Part shown: positions 17,166 to 26,852 of the stretch, piece after piece | Layout of the letters: each line of letters starts with the position of its first letter | How positions within the stretch are numbered: the first letter of the stretch is position 1 | NCBI RefSeq assembly: GCF_038066595.1 | Contig: NZ_JBBUTH010000001.1 | Coordinates: 248,001-312,000, forward strand | Reading direction: 5' to 3' | DNA from: Pseudaquabacterium inlustre | Lineage (GTDB): Bacteria; Pseudomonadota; Gammaproteobacteria; Burkholderiales; Burkholderiaceae_C | Length of the DNA stretch: 64,000 nt | Made by a program: the position numbers and the translations under genes | Notes under the pieces: model-generated | Databases searched by the model: none | Told to the model about the DNA's origin: nothing | What the model saw: only the letters and a program-made list of their open reading frames with translations

Positions 17166-18310
17166 CCCGCCGCCAGCATCACCAGCATCTCGGGCGAGAT
17201 GCCCGACTGCAGCATCTGTCCGCTGATCACGGCCTGGATGGCATAGCCCTTGATCGAGGTGTCGCGACGCAAGGGCTGGCGCAGCGGTGTGCCGCTGGGC
17301 GTGCTCATCACCGCCACCACCGGCGTGGTGACGGTGGGGCCGCGGCGCACCACCAGGCCGCACTCGCCCGACACCAGGCGCACATAGCAACCCGGCGGGT
17401 AGACGCCGAACTCCTTGACCAGCGCGGCGGTCATCGGGTGGCCGGGGTCCTGCATGAACATCTGCCGTCCGGCCTGGTCGGCGGCCATGGCCTGGCGGCT
17501 GCCGCGCGGGCTGAGCTTGGCGGTGTAGATGTCGGCGCGGCGCACCAGGTCGGCGGTGTCGCAGATGCTGCGCGCGCCGCTGGGGTAGCCGCTGCCATCG
17601 GGCACCTCGTGGTGCTCGGCCACGGCGCGCAGCCACTCGGCATCGCTCACGCCGCTGAGCTCGAGCATCAGGCGGCTGAAATCGGGGTGGGCGCGGATCG
17701 CGTCGCGCTGCTCGTCGGTCAGCGGCGTGCTCTGCTGGGCCAGTTCGCCCTGCAGCTCCAGCATCGAGATGTTCATCGTCAGCGCCACCTTGAAGGCGCG
17801 CTGCGCATCGTCGGCCGCCCAGCCCAGGCGCTGGGCCACCAGCAGCGCGGTGATGGCCGCGTGCATCGAGCGGTTCACGCCGTACTGCGCCATCGCGTTG
17901 CCCTCCTGGCGCAGCACCTGGAAGATGGCCAGGTCGCGGTCGCGCTCGATCAGCGTCACCACGGTGGGTGTGGCGGCGTCCAGCGCGTCGACGAAGGCCT
18001 CGTCACCGGCGGCGTGGCGCAGCGTCTCGCCCAGGTGGTACAGGCTGCGGTTCCACAGGCCGGGCAGTTCGTGCGGCTTGGCACGCCGCGCCTCGGCGGC
18101 GGGGTCGGCCAGCTCGGCGATGTCCACCAGCGCGCCCCGCTCGAACAGCGCGCACATCTGTTCGTAGTTCTCGACCAGCTGGCCGCGCGCCAGCAGCAGC
18201 GTGCGGTCGGCGTCGTACACGTTGAACGGCAGCGACGCTGCGATCGCCACGCGATGCTTGAACTGCGACAACGGGGAAAACTGCACGGTGGCGGGAGCGG
18301 TGGACTGCAT
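17162..18310 (-). CDS. HD-GYP-like protein with degenerate HD site
   Basis: A 382-residue protein related to HD-GYP cyclic-di-GMP phosphodiesterases. The GYP motif HHEVPDGSGYP is intact (His233, His234, Glu235), and RSMHAAITALL and IRAHPDF supply the flanking His residues. Where the family has the metal-binding HD(I)GK block, this protein reads MNISMLELQ, so the HD dyad is missing. The C-terminal 100 residues (YPPGCYVRLVSGECGLVV) are the usual domain after HD-GYP. It may bind rather than cleave a cyclic dinucleotide, or be a HDOD/HD-GYP-type scaffold. It runs divergently from the acyl-CoA synthetase gene across 155 bp. Confidence 0.8.
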
Positions 18311-18465
18311 GGGACGGCTCGCTGTGAGGACTATCAGAACTGATAGAAGTGACCTGCTTGGGGGCGTTATCGGGTCAGGCCAGCGGGACTTGAGGGGAAC
18401 CCTCAATCGGTTGCAGGTGAAATCCGCAAAAAGTGAAAGGGTCAACTCCACCACAATGGCAGGCC

Positions 18466-20178
18466 ATGAGTGCGCCCACCGACCGCCATGCCGCCCTGCA
18501 CGCCAGCTTCCGCTGGCAGGTGCCGGCGCAGTTCAACATCGCCGAGGCCTGCTGCGGCCGCTGGGCCCGGCGCACGCCGCGCGCGGTGGCCATCCGCTGG
18601 CAGCGTGAGAACGGCGAGCGCGGCAGCCTCAGCTACGGCCAGCTGCAGCGCCAGGCCAACCGCCTGGCCCATGCCCTGGCACGGCGCGGCGTGGCGCGCG
18701 GCGACCGCGTGGCCATCGTGATGCCGCAGCGCGTGGAAACTGCCGTGGCGCACATGGCCGTGTACCAGCTGGGCGCGGTGGCCATGCCGCTGTCGATGCT
18801 GTTCGGCCCCGAGGCGCTGGAGTACCGGCTGCGCGACAGCGGCGCGCGGGCAGCCATCGTCGACGAAAGCGCCATCGCCAACCTGCGCGCCGCGCGGCCG
18901 GCCTGCCCCGCGCTGGCCTGCGTGATCGCGGTGGGCCAGGCCACCGGCCAGGGCGACATGGACTGGGCCCCGGCGCTGGCCGCCGAGCCCGACCGCCACG
19001 ACCCGGTCGTGACCGGCGCCGACGACCCCGCGGTGCTGATCTACACCAGCGGCACCACCGGCCCGCCCAAGGGCGCGCTGATCCCGCACCGGGCGCTGAT
19101 CGGCAACCTGTCGGGCTTCGTCTGCAGCCAGAACTTCTTTCCGCAGGACGACGCGGTGTTCTGGAGCCCGGCCGACTGGGCCTGGACCGGCGGCCTGATG
19201 GACGCGCTGCTGCCCACGCTGTACTTCGGCCGGCCCATCGTCGCGTACCAGGGCCGCTTCGACCCCGAGCGCGCGCTGGCGCTGATGGCCGAGTACAAGG
19301 TGACCCACAGCTTCCTGTTCCCCACCGCGCTGAAGGCCATGATGAAGGCCGTGCCGGAACCCAGGCAACGCTTCAGGCTGCGGCTGCGCGCGGTGATGAG
19401 CGCCGGCGAGGCGGTGGGCGACGCGGTGTTCGCCTGGTGCCAGCAGGCGCTGGGCGTCACGGTCAACGAGATGTTCGGCCAGACCGAGATCAACTACATC
19501 GTCGGCAACTGCACCCGCAGCCTCGATGCCCAGGGCCGCCTCGCCCCCGGCTGGCCCGCCAAGCCCGGCAGCATGGGCCGCGCCTACCCCGGACACCGCG
19601 TGGCGGTGATCGATGACGACGGCCGCGAATGCCCGCGCGGCACGCCCGGCGACGTGGCCGTGCACCGGCTGGACGTGCATGGCCAGCCCGACCCGGTGTT
19701 CTTCCTGGGCTACTGGAACAATCCGCAGGCCACCGCCGCCAAGTTCACCGGCGACCCGGCCGATTCATGGTGCCGCACCGGCGACACCGCCGTGATGGAT
19801 GCCGACGGCTACCTCTGGTACCAGGGCCGCAGCGACGACGTGTTCAAGGCCGCCGGCTACCGCATCGGCCCCAGCGAGGTGGAGAACTGCCTGGTCAAGC
19901 ACCCGGCCGTGGCCAACGCCGCCGTGGTGCCCAAGCCCGACGCCGCGCGCGGCGCCGTGGTCAAGGCCTATGTGGTGCTGTCGCCGGGCTTCAGCGGCGA
20001 CACTGGCCTGGTCGAGGCGCTGCAGCAGCACGTGAAAGGCCGGCTGGCGCCGTATGAATACCCGAAGGAGATCGAGTTCATCGACGCGCTGCCGATGACC
20101 ACCACCGGCAAGGTGCAGCGGCGGGTGCTGCGGCTGCAGGAAGAAGATCGCGCGCGGGCGGCAACAGCCGGCCGCTGA
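18466..20178 (+). CDS. AMP-forming acyl-CoA synthetase, medium-chain (MACS) type
   Basis: A 570-residue ANL-superfamily enzyme. The AMP-binding P-loop is YTSGTTGPPKG (about residues 200-210), MFGQTEIN is the A5 motif, WYQGRSDDVFKAAGYRIGP the A8 hinge, and MTTTGKVQRRVLR carries the catalytic lysine near the end. It activates carboxylic acids to acyl-CoA through an acyl adenylate. The SPADWAWTGGLMDALLP block resembles acetyl/medium-chain synthetases of the AcsM type. The chain length of the substrate is not readable. An upstream GTG at 18433 is less likely as start. Confidence 0.88.
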   Translation: MSAPTDRHAALHASFRWQVPAQFNIAEACCGRWARRTPRAVAIRWQRENGERGSLSYGQLQRQANRLAHALARRGVARGDRVAIVMPQRVETAVAHMAVYQLGAVAMPLSMLFGPEALEYRLRDSGARAAIVDESAIANLRAARPACPALACVIAVGQATGQGDMDWAPALAAEPDRHDPVVTGADDPAVLIYTSGTTGPPKGALIPHRALIGNLSGFVCSQNFFPQDDAVFWSPADWAWTGGLMDALLPTLYFGRPIVAYQGRFDPERALALMAEYKVTHSFLFPTALKAMMKAVPEPRQRFRLRLRAVMSAGEAVGDAVFAWCQQALGVTVNEMFGQTEINYIVGNCTRSLDAQGRLAPGWPAKPGSMGRAYPGHRVAVIDDDGRECPRGTPGDVAVHRLDVHGQPDPVFFLGYWNNPQATAAKFTGDPADSWCRTGDTAVMDADGYLWYQGRSDDVFKAAGYRIGPSEVENCLVKHPAVANAAVVPKPDAARGAVVKAYVVLSPGFSGDTGLVEALQQHVKGRLAPYEYPKEIEFIDALPMTTTGKVQRRVLRLQEEDRARAATAGR

Positions 20179-20185
20179 ACCTGGC

Positions 20186-20599
20186 TCAGGCAGAGGCGAA
20201 GGGGTTCTCGACCAGCAATTTGCCCAGGCGCCGGCCGGCCTGGAAGTCCTCGCTGCACAGGCGGGCGCAGCCGCTGACCATGGCCGCCTGCGCGATCAGC
20301 GCGTCGTAGAACGACAACCCGTGGGTGACATGCAAGTCCAGCGCGGCCTGGATCAGGTCCGGCGTGGTCGGCACCACCTCGAAGCCGGCGTAGAAGGCCA
20401 GCCTCTCGCGCACCAGCGCCGGCGGCAGGCCCAGTTTGCGCAGCGCCACATTGGCGAATTCCTGCAGCACCTGGGTGGACAGCAGGCCCTCGCCGGCCAG
20501 GCGCAACTCGCAGATCAGGGCCAGCGCGCGGGTCTGCTTGGCCGGCTCATCACCGGCATCGGCGTAGACCAGCACGTTGGTGTCGATGAAGCTGCGCAT
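20186..20599 (-). CDS. vapC: PIN-domain ribonuclease toxin, VapC-like
   Basis: A 137-residue PIN-domain protein. The acidic metal-binding residues are Asp6 (FIDTNVLVY), Glu in QVLQEFANVA, Asp in LSFYDALIAQAA and Asp in CSEDF, the complete VapC set. VapC toxins cleave tRNA or rRNA when not held by VapB. It starts 12 bp after the stop of the antitoxin gene. It is convergent with the acyl-CoA synthetase gene, 7 bp away. Confidence 0.9.
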   Translation of the reverse strand: MRSFIDTNVLVYADAGDEPAKQTRALALICELRLAGEGLLSTQVLQEFANVALRKLGLPPALVRERLAFYAGFEVVPTTPDLIQAALDLHVTHGLSFYDALIAQAAMVSGCARLCSEDFQAGRRLGKLLVENPFASA

Positions 20600-20611
20600 G
20601 AGAGCTGGCGG

Positions 20612-20839
20612 TCAGCGCCGCTCATTGGCCTCGTCGCGATCGAAGCGCCAGCCGCCTAGCCGGCCAGGCGTCTGCTGGGCCGACGCCTCGAAGCTGGCCA
20701 CTTCGGCCTCGCGTTGCTGCGCGCCAGCCAATTGCTCGAGGTAGTCCCGCACGGCCTGGTTCAGGCTCTTGCCCATCGCCTGGGCGGCCTGGCGGGCACG
20801 GTCGGCCAGTTGCTCGTCGACGGACAGGGTGATGTTCAT
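20612..20839 (-). CDS. vapB: VapB-like antitoxin
   Basis: A 75-residue protein starting MNITLSVDEQLADRARQAA, which fits a ribbon-helix-helix DNA-binding fold (residues 1-45). The C-terminal tail with GWRFDRDEANERR is the probable toxin-binding segment. It precedes vapC by 12 bp, the normal antitoxin-first order, and is preceded by a near-perfect palindrome that is likely its own operator. Confidence 0.85.
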   Translation of the reverse strand: MNITLSVDEQLADRARQAAQAMGKSLNQAVRDYLEQLAGAQQREAEVASFEASAQQTPGRLGGWRFDRDEANERR

Positions 20840-20852
20840 GGCAGCCCTCAAT

Positions 20853-20875
20853 GTACACACATATTATGTGTGCAC
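20853..20875. promoter_or_regulatory. Palindromic vapBC operator/promoter
   Basis: GTACACACATA and TATGTGTGCAC form an inverted repeat around a single T; 10 of 11 positions pair. It lies 14 bp upstream of the vapB start and is AT-rich in GC-rich surroundings, so it can also hold the -10 region. Ribbon-helix-helix antitoxins bind such palindromes and repress their own operon together with the toxin. Confidence 0.75.
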
Positions 20876-20895
20876 GGTAACCGGAAATTCAAGCC

Positions 20896-23448
20896 TCAAT
20901 CCACCGGCGTCAGCTTGGCCACCGACAGCGCCAGCCACTTCGGCCCGTGGCGGCCGAAGTTGACCTGCGCGCGGGCGTCGGCGCCCGAGCCTTCCAGCGT
21001 GATCACCACGCCCTCGCCGAACTTGGTGTGGAACACCGCCTGGCCCACGCGCAGTCCGTGGCCCGACTTGGCCGCCTGCGCGTTGGCCATCGCCGTGGGC
21101 ACCGGGCCGCCGCCGGTCAGCGGCGCGTCGCGGCCGGCGCCGTAGCCGTCGCGGCCGCCCCAGGGCACGCGCTTGCCGTCGCCGCTGTCGCCACCGCTGT
21201 CACGGCGCCAGCTGGGCGGGCGGTTGTCCTGCCGGCCGGCGCCGACGATGCCGCCGGGGCCGGTGCCACGCTGCCAGGCCTGCTGGTACTCCTTGGCGTA
21301 GCCCGAGCCGAAGCCCTGGTTGCGCGGCGTCAGCCACTTCAGCGCACCCTCGGGCAACTCATCCAGGAAGCGGCTCTTGACGTTGTAGCGCGTCTGGCCG
21401 TGCAGCAGCCGGGTCTGGCTGTAGCTGAGGTACAGGCGCTTGCGCGCCCGCGTGATGGCCACGTACATCAGCCGGCGCTCTTCCTCCAGGCCGTCGGTGT
21501 CGCTCATCGCGTTCTCGTGCGGGAACAGGCTTTCTTCCAGCCCGGTGATGAACACCGCATCGAACTCCAGGCCCTTGGCCGAGTGCACGGTCATCATCTG
21601 GATCGCGTCCTGGCCGGCCTGGGCCTGGTTGTCGCCGGCCTCCAGCGCCGCGTGGGTCAAGAAGGCGGCCAGCGGCGACATGATCTCGCCGGTCTCGGCA
21701 TCGGGGGCCAGCGGCGCCACCGGTGCCGGGGCGATGCCATCCGGGCCCTCGCGACGGTCCGCCAGCGTGCCCGGCCCGATCTCGTCGACCGGCAGCGCGA
21801 CCGCGTCCTTGCCGAAGCCCTCCTGCGTGACGAAGGCCTCGGCGGCGTTGACCAGTTCCTCCAGGTTCTCGATGCGGTCCTGGCCTTCCTTCTCGGTGCG
21901 GTAGAAGTCCAGCAGGCCGCTGGTGGCCAGCATCTTCTCGATGATCTCGCGCAGCGTCAGGCCGCGCGTGGCCTCGCGCAGGCCGTCGATCAGGCCGTTG
22001 AAGCCCAGCAGGTTGGCGCCGCCCTTGCCGGCCACGGCCGACACGCTTTGGTACAGGCTGCGGCCGCTCTGGCGTGCGGCGTCCTGCAGCAGCTCCAGCG
22101 TGCGCGCACCGATGCCGCGGGTGGGGAAGTTCACCACCCGCAGGTAGCTGGTGTCGTCGTTGGGGTTCTCCACCAGGCGCAGGTAGGCCAGCGCATGCTT
22201 GACCTCGGCACGCTCGAAAAAGCGCAGCCCGCCGTACACGCGGTATGGCACGCCGGCATTGAACAGCGCGCTTTCCATCACCCGGCTCTGCGCGTTGCTG
22301 CGGTACAGGATGGCGATCTCGCTGCGCGCCAGGCCGCCGCGGTGCAGGCCTTGCGCCTCCTCCAGCAGCCACTGGGCCTCGGCGTAGTCGCTGGTGGCCT
22401 CGTGCACGCGCACCGGCTCGCCAGGGCCGGCCTCGGTGCTGAGGTTCTTGCCCAGACGCTTGCTGTTGTGGGCGATCAGGGCATTGGCCGAGTCGAGGAT
22501 GTTGCCGAACGAGCGGTAGTTGCGCTCCAGCTTGATCAGGTGGCGCACGCGGTACTCGCGCTCGAAGTCGGCCATGTTGCCCACCTGCGCCCCGCGGAAG
22601 GCGTAGATGCTCTGGTCGTCATCGCCCACCGCGAACACGCTCTGGCGCAGCGTGCCGCGCGCGCGCTCGCCGGTGTTCTCGGGCGGCGCGAACATCTTCA
22701 GCCAGCGGTACTGCAGGCGGTTGGTGTCCTGGAACTCGTCGACCAGGATGTGCGCGAAGCGGTGCTGGTAATGCTCGCGCAGCGCCGGCTGGTCGCGCAT
22801 CAGCTCGTAGGTGCGCAGCATCAGTTCGGCGAAGTCGACCACGCCCTCGCGCTGGCATTGCTCTTCATAGGCGCGGTAGATCTCGACCATGGTGCGCGTG
22901 TTGGGGTCGCGCGCATCCACATCGGACGGCCGCTCGCCCTCCTCCTTGCGCGCGGCGATGAACCAGCTCACCTGCTTGGGCACGAAGCGCTGCTCGTCCA
23001 GGTTCATGGCCTTGATGACGCGCTTGACGGCCGAGAGCTGGTCGCCGGTGTCCAGGATCTGGAAGCCCTGCGGCAGGCCGGCCAGCTTCCAGTGCGCGCG
23101 CAGGAAGCGGTTGCACAGGCCGTGGAAGGTGCCGATCCACATGCCGCGCACCGGCACCGGCAGCATGGCCGACAGCCGGTGCAGCATCTCCTTGGCCGCC
23201 TTGTTGGTGAAGGTCACGGCCATCAGCCCGCCGGGGCTGACCTGGCCGGTGGCCAGCAGCCAGGCGATGCGGGTGGTGAGCACGCGGGTCTTGCCCGAGC
23301 CCGCGCCGGCCAGGATCAGCGCCGGTTCGGCAGGCAGCGACACGGCCGCATGCTGCTCGGGATTCAGGCCTTCGAGCAGCCGGGCGGTGCCACCCGCCCC
23401 AGGTGCGGGCGGGGAGAACGGATCGTCGTGAAAATGCGGCGCATGCAT
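20896..23448 (-). CDS. uvrD: UvrD/PcrA-type superfamily 1 DNA helicase
   Basis: An 850-residue SF1A helicase. Walker A AGAGSGKT is at residues 47-54, followed by TFTNKAAKEM (Ia), VDEFQDTN (II), GDDDQSIYAFRGA (III), LERNYRS (IV), VHSAKGLEFD (V) and YVAITRARKRL (VI). The C-terminal 110 residues are Gly/Asp/Arg-rich, then end in the VFHTKFGEGVV Tudor-like domain that in PcrA/UvrD binds RNA polymerase. It acts in nucleotide-excision and mismatch repair. Its 5' end overlaps that of the divergent exported-protein gene. Confidence 0.95.
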   Translation of the reverse strand: MHAPHFHDDPFSPPAPGAGGTARLLEGLNPEQHAAVSLPAEPALILAGAGSGKTRVLTTRIAWLLATGQVSPGGLMAVTFTNKAAKEMLHRLSAMLPVPVRGMWIGTFHGLCNRFLRAHWKLAGLPQGFQILDTGDQLSAVKRVIKAMNLDEQRFVPKQVSWFIAARKEEGERPSDVDARDPNTRTMVEIYRAYEEQCQREGVVDFAELMLRTYELMRDQPALREHYQHRFAHILVDEFQDTNRLQYRWLKMFAPPENTGERARGTLRQSVFAVGDDDQSIYAFRGAQVGNMADFEREYRVRHLIKLERNYRSFGNILDSANALIAHNSKRLGKNLSTEAGPGEPVRVHEATSDYAEAQWLLEEAQGLHRGGLARSEIAILYRSNAQSRVMESALFNAGVPYRVYGGLRFFERAEVKHALAYLRLVENPNDDTSYLRVVNFPTRGIGARTLELLQDAARQSGRSLYQSVSAVAGKGGANLLGFNGLIDGLREATRGLTLREIIEKMLATSGLLDFYRTEKEGQDRIENLEELVNAAEAFVTQEGFGKDAVALPVDEIGPGTLADRREGPDGIAPAPVAPLAPDAETGEIMSPLAAFLTHAALEAGDNQAQAGQDAIQMMTVHSAKGLEFDAVFITGLEESLFPHENAMSDTDGLEEERRLMYVAITRARKRLYLSYSQTRLLHGQTRYNVKSRFLDELPEGALKWLTPRNQGFGSGYAKEYQQAWQRGTGPGGIVGAGRQDNRPPSWRRDSGGDSGDGKRVPWGGRDGYGAGRDAPLTGGGPVPTAMANAQAAKSGHGLRVGQAVFHTKFGEGVVITLEGSGADARAQVNFGRHGPKWLALSVAKLTPVD

Positions 23449-24159
23449 CCATGGATTCTAGGAGTGGGCCTGACCCTGGCTGGTCTCGCCGGCAGTGCCG
23501 GCGCAGCGCAGCCCGCGGCGACGCCGGGCCCCTGTCCGGCCGCCCAGGCCCCGGTGCGCGAGCGCTTCACGGCCGCCGACTGCACCGACTGCTGGGCCGC
23601 GCCCGATGCCGCCGACACCACGGGTGCGGCGGACGCCGCCGGGAAGGCCGGCCCGCCCGGCCGAACCGGCCGCACCCGCCCGGCCACCTGGACGCTGGAC
23701 TGGCTGCTGCCGCGCGGCGACGACGCGCCGATGTCTGCCGCCGCGCTGCCCGCCGGCACCGAGCGCCAGCAACGCGCCGCAGCCGCGCTGGCCCAGCCGT
23801 CCGGCGCCTGGCCACGCGGGGCGCGGTTGCAGGTGGAGTCCGGCCCCGCCTGGCAGGGCTACTTCGGCCTGCGCCTGAGCCTGCGCACCCCACGCGGCCT
23901 GCCCCCGGGCGCCACCGCCTGGCTGGCGCTGGTGGAAAAGCTGCCGGCCGGCAGCGAGGGCTCGGCCGCGCCCCGGTGGCTGGTGCGCAACGTGGCCGGC
24001 CCGCTGCCGCTGGACACGCTGCAGCCGGGCCGCGCATTCAGCCACCTGACCGCGCTGCGCTGGCCCGACGGCGCCCAGCCCGAGCGCCTGCGCGCCCGCG
24101 GCTGGATCGAGTCGGCCGACGGCCGTGTGCTGGCCATGGGCGCCGACCGCTGTCCCTGA
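23434..24159 (+). CDS. Exported protein, unknown
   Basis: I do not recognise this 241-residue protein. It begins with a Sec-type signal peptide (WILGVGLTLAGLAGSAGAAQ) and the mature part has three Cys near the N-terminus (GPCPAAQ, DCTDCWAAP), then a low-complexity Ala/Gly/Pro stretch and a C-terminal region of about 120 residues that looks beta-rich (LQVESGPAWQGYFGLRLSLR). A further Cys stands near the end. ATG codons at 23434 and 23443 are both possible starts; either way the gene overlaps the 5' end of divergent uvrD. Confidence 0.7.
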   Translation: MRRMHPWILGVGLTLAGLAGSAGAAQPAATPGPCPAAQAPVRERFTAADCTDCWAAPDAADTTGAADAAGKAGPPGRTGRTRPATWTLDWLLPRGDDAPMSAAALPAGTERQQRAAAALAQPSGAWPRGARLQVESGPAWQGYFGLRLSLRTPRGLPPGATAWLALVEKLPAGSEGSAAPRWLVRNVAGPLPLDTLQPGRAFSHLTALRWPDGAQPERLRARGWIESADGRVLAMGADRCP

Positions 24160-24341
24160 GCACGCCACCGCTGGCGGTTCAGTGCTTTCCCTAGAGCCGC
24201 CGAACTTTCAACTGACGTTCAGGCGTGCGTCCTTACATTTGCCATGTGCGCAGGCGCACGGGTGCAGTCTTGCGCCCGACAACAACCACGGACGCGCCGC
24301 ACGCCCTCTCCCACCCAACGACAACCATCCCCGGAGGTGAC

Positions 24342-24962
24342 GTGACTCCCTTACTGCCCCTGTCGCGGGCGATCGACAAGCTCAATGAGTGGGTCGGTTC
24401 CGCGGTTTCGTGGCTCGTGCTCGCGGCGGTGCTGATCAGCGCCGGCAACGCGATCGTGCGCAAGGCCTTCAACAACAGCTCGAACGGTCTGCTGGAGATC
24501 CAGTGGTACCTGTTCGCCGCCGTGTTCCTGCTGGCAGCCGGCTACACCATGCTGCGCCAGGAGCACGTCAAGATCGACGTGATCCTGGGCAAGTTCAGCC
24601 GCCGCACCCAGGTGAAGGTGGAGATCTTCGGCATCGTCGCCTTCCTGTTCCCGTTCTGCTGGAAGGTCATCACGCTGGTCTGGCCGCTGGTGGTGCAGGC
24701 CTACAACACCGGTGAGATGTCGTCCAACGCGGGCGGCCTGATCCGCTGGCCGGTGTACGCGCTGGTGCCCGCAGGCTTTGCGCTGCTGTGGCTGCAGGGC
24801 GTGTCCGAGCTGATCAAGCGCCTGGGCTTCCTGGCCGGCGTGTGCGACGACCCCGCGGTGAAGAAGGACGCCAAGTCCGCCGAGGAAGAACTGGCCGAGA
24901 TCATCCGCGCCCGCGCGGAGGCCGAAGCCGCCGAGAAGGCTGCCAAGGGAGCCCAGGCATGA
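24342..24962 (+). CDS. dctQ: TRAP transporter small permease (DctQ type)
   Basis: A 206-residue membrane protein with four hydrophobic segments in the first 165 residues and the DctQ block NGLLEIQWYLFAAVFLLAAGYTML. The C-terminus is a charged Ala/Glu/Lys helix. In TRAP systems it forms, with DctM, the membrane complex that imports a substrate delivered by a periplasmic binding protein using the Na+ gradient. A GTG at 24342 is chosen: GGAGG ends 4 nt before it and no ATG is available. The next gene overlaps by 4 bp (ATGA). Confidence 0.92.
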   Translation: MTPLLPLSRAIDKLNEWVGSAVSWLVLAAVLISAGNAIVRKAFNNSSNGLLEIQWYLFAAVFLLAAGYTMLRQEHVKIDVILGKFSRRTQVKVEIFGIVAFLFPFCWKVITLVWPLVVQAYNTGEMSSNAGGLIRWPVYALVPAGFALLWLQGVSELIKRLGFLAGVCDDPAVKKDAKSAEEELAEIIRARAEAEAAEKAAKGAQA

Positions 24963-26728
24963 GCGAGTTCCTGCACGCCTACATGGCGCCCCTGATGTTC
25001 GGGGGCCTGATCGTTTTCCTGCTGATGGGCTTCTCGGTGGCGTTCTCGCTCGCCGCGTCGGGCCTGTTCTTCGGCTGGGTCGGCATCCAGTATGGACTGC
25101 TGCCCGAATCGCTGATGCAGGCCCTGCCGCTGCGGGTGTTCGGCATCATGCAGAACGACACGCTGCTGGCGATCCCGTTCTTCACCTTCATGGGCCTGAT
25201 CCTCGAGCGATCAGGGATGGCCGAGGACCTGCTCGACACCATCGGCCAGCTGTTCGGCCCGATCCGCGGCGGCCTGGCCTTCGCGGTGATCCTGGTGGGC
25301 GCGATGCTGGCCGCCACCACCGGTGTGGTGGCCGCGTCGGTGATCTCGATGGGCCTGATCTCGCTGCCGATCATGCTGCGCTACGGCTATGACCGGCGCG
25401 TGGCCTCGGGCGTGATCGCCGCATCCGGCACGCTGGCGCAGATCATCCCGCCCTCGCTGGTGCTGATCATCATGGCCGACCAGCTGGGCAAGAGCGTGGG
25501 CGACCTGTACAAGGGCGCCTTCATCCCCGGCTTCGTGCTGACCGGCCTGTACATCGGCTACATCGTGCTGGTGGCCATCATGCGCCCCAGCTACGTGCCG
25601 GCGCTGCCGCCCGAGGCCCGCACCATCCGCGAGCCCGACGGCGGCTCGGGCCTGCGCTCGCTGGGCCTGCTGTTCGTGGCCTCCACCGGCCTGGCCGTGG
25701 CCTTCGCCAAGACCCGTCCGGCCACCACGCCCACCGACGAGCTGATCGTCGTGAGCATGTGCGTGGGCGTGGGTGTGGCCTTTGCGCTGTCGGTGGTCAA
25801 CAAGACGCTGAACCTGGGCCTGCTGTCGAAGATGGCCGAGCGCGTGACCTTCGTGCTGATCCCGCCGCTGGGTCTGATCTTCCTGGTGCTGGGCACCATC
25901 TTCCTGGGCGTGGCCACGCCCACCGAGGGTGGCGCGATGGGTGCCGTCGGCGCCCTGGCCATGGCCCTGGCCCGCAAGCGCATCGACCTGAAGCTGCTGC
26001 GCCAGGCGATGGACTCGACGATGAAGCTCAGCTGCTTCGTCGTGTTCATCCTGCTGGGCTCCACGGTGTTCAGCCTGGCCTTCCAGGGCGTGGACGGCCC
26101 GAAGTGGGTGGAGCACCTGCTGACCAGCCTGCCCGGCGGCCAGCTCGGCTTCCTGATCGTGGTGAACATCCTGGTCTTCGTGCTGGCGTTCTTCCTCGAC
26201 TTCTTCGAGTTGAGCTTCATCGTGGTGCCGCTGCTGGGCCCAGTGGCCGAGAAGCTGGGCATCGACCTGGTCTGGTTCGGCGTGCTGCTGGCGGTGAACA
26301 TGCAGACCTCGTTCATGCACCCGCCGTTCGGCTTCGCGCTGTTCTACCTGCGCAGCGTGGCGCCCACCAACGACTACAAGGACCGCGTCACCGGCAAGCC
26401 GGTCGAGAAGGTCACCACCGGCCAGATCTACTGGGGCGCGGTGCCCTTCGTCATCATCCAGATCATCATGGTGGGCCTGGTCATCGCCTTCCCGAACCTG
26501 GTGTCGGGCGGCCTGGACAAGAAGGCCGAGATCAACGTCGACAACGTGCAGCTCGAGGTGCAGCCGGCCAACGACGGCGGCAAGGAGATGGACGCGGCCA
26601 AGCTGTTCGGCGTCGAGCCCTCGGCCTCGGCACCGGCCGGCGCCGAGCCGGCCAAGGACGCACCAAAGGACGAAGATCCGATGGAAGCCGTCAAGCGCAG
26701 CCTGCAGCAGGACGCGCAGAAGAAGTGA
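24959..26728 (+). CDS. dctM: TRAP transporter large permease (DctM type)
   Basis: A 589-residue polytopic membrane protein with the DctM landmarks GATTGVVAAS-like helix, AASGTLAQIIPPSLVLIIMADQ and GVATPTEGGAMGA. It is longer than the usual 425 residues because of an insertion in the middle and a charged tail of about 60 residues (GKEMDAAKLFGVEP onward), as in large permeases paired with TakP-like binding proteins. Together with DctQ it would import a 2-oxoacid-type substrate. Its start overlaps the dctQ stop and it is followed by a strong terminator. Confidence 0.94.
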   Translation: MSEFLHAYMAPLMFGGLIVFLLMGFSVAFSLAASGLFFGWVGIQYGLLPESLMQALPLRVFGIMQNDTLLAIPFFTFMGLILERSGMAEDLLDTIGQLFGPIRGGLAFAVILVGAMLAATTGVVAASVISMGLISLPIMLRYGYDRRVASGVIAASGTLAQIIPPSLVLIIMADQLGKSVGDLYKGAFIPGFVLTGLYIGYIVLVAIMRPSYVPALPPEARTIREPDGGSGLRSLGLLFVASTGLAVAFAKTRPATTPTDELIVVSMCVGVGVAFALSVVNKTLNLGLLSKMAERVTFVLIPPLGLIFLVLGTIFLGVATPTEGGAMGAVGALAMALARKRIDLKLLRQAMDSTMKLSCFVVFILLGSTVFSLAFQGVDGPKWVEHLLTSLPGGQLGFLIVVNILVFVLAFFLDFFELSFIVVPLLGPVAEKLGIDLVWFGVLLAVNMQTSFMHPPFGFALFYLRSVAPTNDYKDRVTGKPVEKVTTGQIYWGAVPFVIIQIIMVGLVIAFPNLVSGGLDKKAEINVDNVQLEVQPANDGGKEMDAAKLFGVEPSASAPAGAEPAKDAPKDEDPMEAVKRSLQQDAQKK

Positions 26729-26775
26729 GCGACGTGCGGGGCGTGCGCGCCCCGCACACCCTGTGCCCCCAAAGC

Positions 26776-26809
26776 AAAAGGGCCCTGCCGCGAGGCAGGG
26801 CCCTTTTTT
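26776..26809. terminator. Bidirectional rho-independent terminator
   Basis: AAAAGGGCCCTGCC and GGCAGGGCCCTTTT form a perfect 14-bp stem with a GCGA loop, followed by TT on the plus strand and preceded by AAAA, so it works as T-run terminator in both directions. It separates the convergent dctQM and dctP genes. Confidence 0.93.
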
Positions 26810-26852
26810 CATGGCCAGGTGGCCGGGCGGTGCACCGCCCGGTGCGCCGGGC

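Noticed and set aside
24160..24341. Possible terminator or riboswitch before the TRAP permease genes
   Set aside because: Only a weak 4-bp stem (GCCA/TGGC) and no conserved leader structure could be seen.
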